Assembly (NCBI GenBank): GCA_963575745.1
Contig: CAUYUJ010019105.1
Span: 1-64,000 of the forward strand
Source: Prorocentrum cordatum
Taxonomy: Eukaryota; Sar; Dinophyceae; Prorocentrales; Prorocentraceae
Reading direction: 5' to 3'
Length of the DNA stretch: 64,000 nt
Positions 63,346 through 64,000 of the stretch are shown here, piece by piece. The translations under genes and the position numbers were made by a program. The stretch's first letter is position 1. Each line of letters opens with the position of its first letter. The notes under the pieces were generated by a model, which was given only the letters and a program-made list of their open reading frames with translations, was not told where the DNA came from and ran no database searches.

Positions 63346-63394
63346 CGTGTACAGTCGAGGCGTTGACCTGAGGAACCCTAAGTAAGGAACGAGG

Positions 63395-63396
63395 CC

Positions 63397-63453
<57 letters not shown>

Positions 63454-63460
63454 TCCTGCC
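63395..63460 (+). repeat. (GTC)n array
   Basis: Pure GTC triplets; 63460-63560 continues as degenerate GTCGTCGGCGGC. 63560-63760 shows no recognised gene. Confidence 0.97.
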
Positions 63461-63765
63461 ATCGTCGTCGTCGGCGGCGGCGTCGTCGGGGGTCGTCGTC
63501 GTTGTCGGCGGGAGGCTGTGCGGAAAAGTCGCCGTCGTCGGAAGGACCCACGGATGCCGTCGTCGTGGGAGGTTGCGAGGAAGGACGAGGATGAGGAAAA
63601 GGAGGGCGAGGGTGCTCCGAGGAAGCGAGACAACCGAGGAATGATGCTCTCCTTCCCGCGCGGCAGCACGAGAGACAGGGCGTCGTTCCTGACAGCGTTG
63701 GCTGGCCCGAGTGGGCCCGTGCTGGTAAAAACGCCCTTTGCACGCCCACGCACCCCCGGTGCATA

Positions 63766-63941
63766 CAGCCAGCTCGCATCAGAAGGATGCACGGTAAGGG
63801 TGCAAAAAACGCCTTGGAGGGCCACGCTGGCGTTCTCCGAACGATGCTGGCCAGCGAAGGCGGCGAAGGATGGACCGAGGAAGCGAGGATGCACGGGCAC
63901 CCTTTGGGAAGCTTGCCCGTCCTTGCCCTGCGGGTTCACTG
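63766..63941. mobile_element. Family Q mariner-like element, copy 3
   Basis: Starts CAGCCAGCTCGCATC and ends GCGGGTTCACTG; TA on the left (63764-63765), TG on the right (one change). Inside are CACGGTAAGGGTGCAAAAAA, CCTTGGAGGGCCACGCTGGC and GGGAAGCTTGCCCGTCCTTG, aligned with copies 1 and 2. Confidence 0.8.
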
Positions 63942-64000
63942 TGCTTCTCAGAGCCGGCGTGGGCACGCAGAGCCGCACCCACCTGGACTGTCAGAGGTCC

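Overview
The window looks like nuclear DNA of a dinoflagellate. It is GC-rich and eukaryotic, saturated with triplet microsatellites and short inverted-repeat elements. Its only recognisable protein remains are a decayed non-LTR retrotransposon (LINE) whose endonuclease, reverse transcriptase and RNase H signatures resemble, from memory, dinoflagellate retroelements. No intact host gene, rRNA, tRNA or spliced-leader gene could be supported. The species is not known; the assignment is an inference from composition and element type.

Layout. 1-9.6 kb: a purine triplet array, then a minus-strand LINE pseudogene (about 9302 down to 1230) whose RT core is missing where 1.8 kb of other repeats sit. 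9.5-16 kb: CTCC-rich arrays, paired CA/CATA microsatellite composites, an AT-rich inverted-repeat element, and a broken coding-like fragment interrupted by an inverted-repeat element. 16-25 kb: short elements, two copies of a block made of a 45-bp minisatellite joined to a degenerate CCAAGAGGCC array, and the first mariner-like element. 25-35 kb: dense short elements, a (GAT)n/GATCGATAGTGA composite, and a 309-bp higher-order repeat that keeps one reading frame open. 35-37 kb: about 1.1 kb of GAC-rich triplets. 37-50 kb: nested elements, more triplet arrays, a ~362-bp tandem repeat and an (AGGAC)n array. 50-52 kb: a 90-bp satellite. 53-54 kb: a TG array. 54.5-55.4 kb: the best exon-like stretch. 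56-64 kb: further arrays, nested elements and a 14-bp repeat field.

The main biological content is a mobile-element community. At least fifteen short repeat or element families recur, and many have terminal inverted repeats (TIRs). For several, insertion can be read directly. Family Q carries TA target duplications and has two paralogous empty sites. Family G is inserted in repeat I, and family D in repeat E. Family B has 8-9 bp target duplications and an AG|GT at its left end, so an introner-like role is worth testing. Family letters are labels made for this window only. No transposase gene that could drive these elements was seen. Most long open frames here are open because tandem units are multiples of three or because the DNA is GC-rich, not because they encode conserved proteins.
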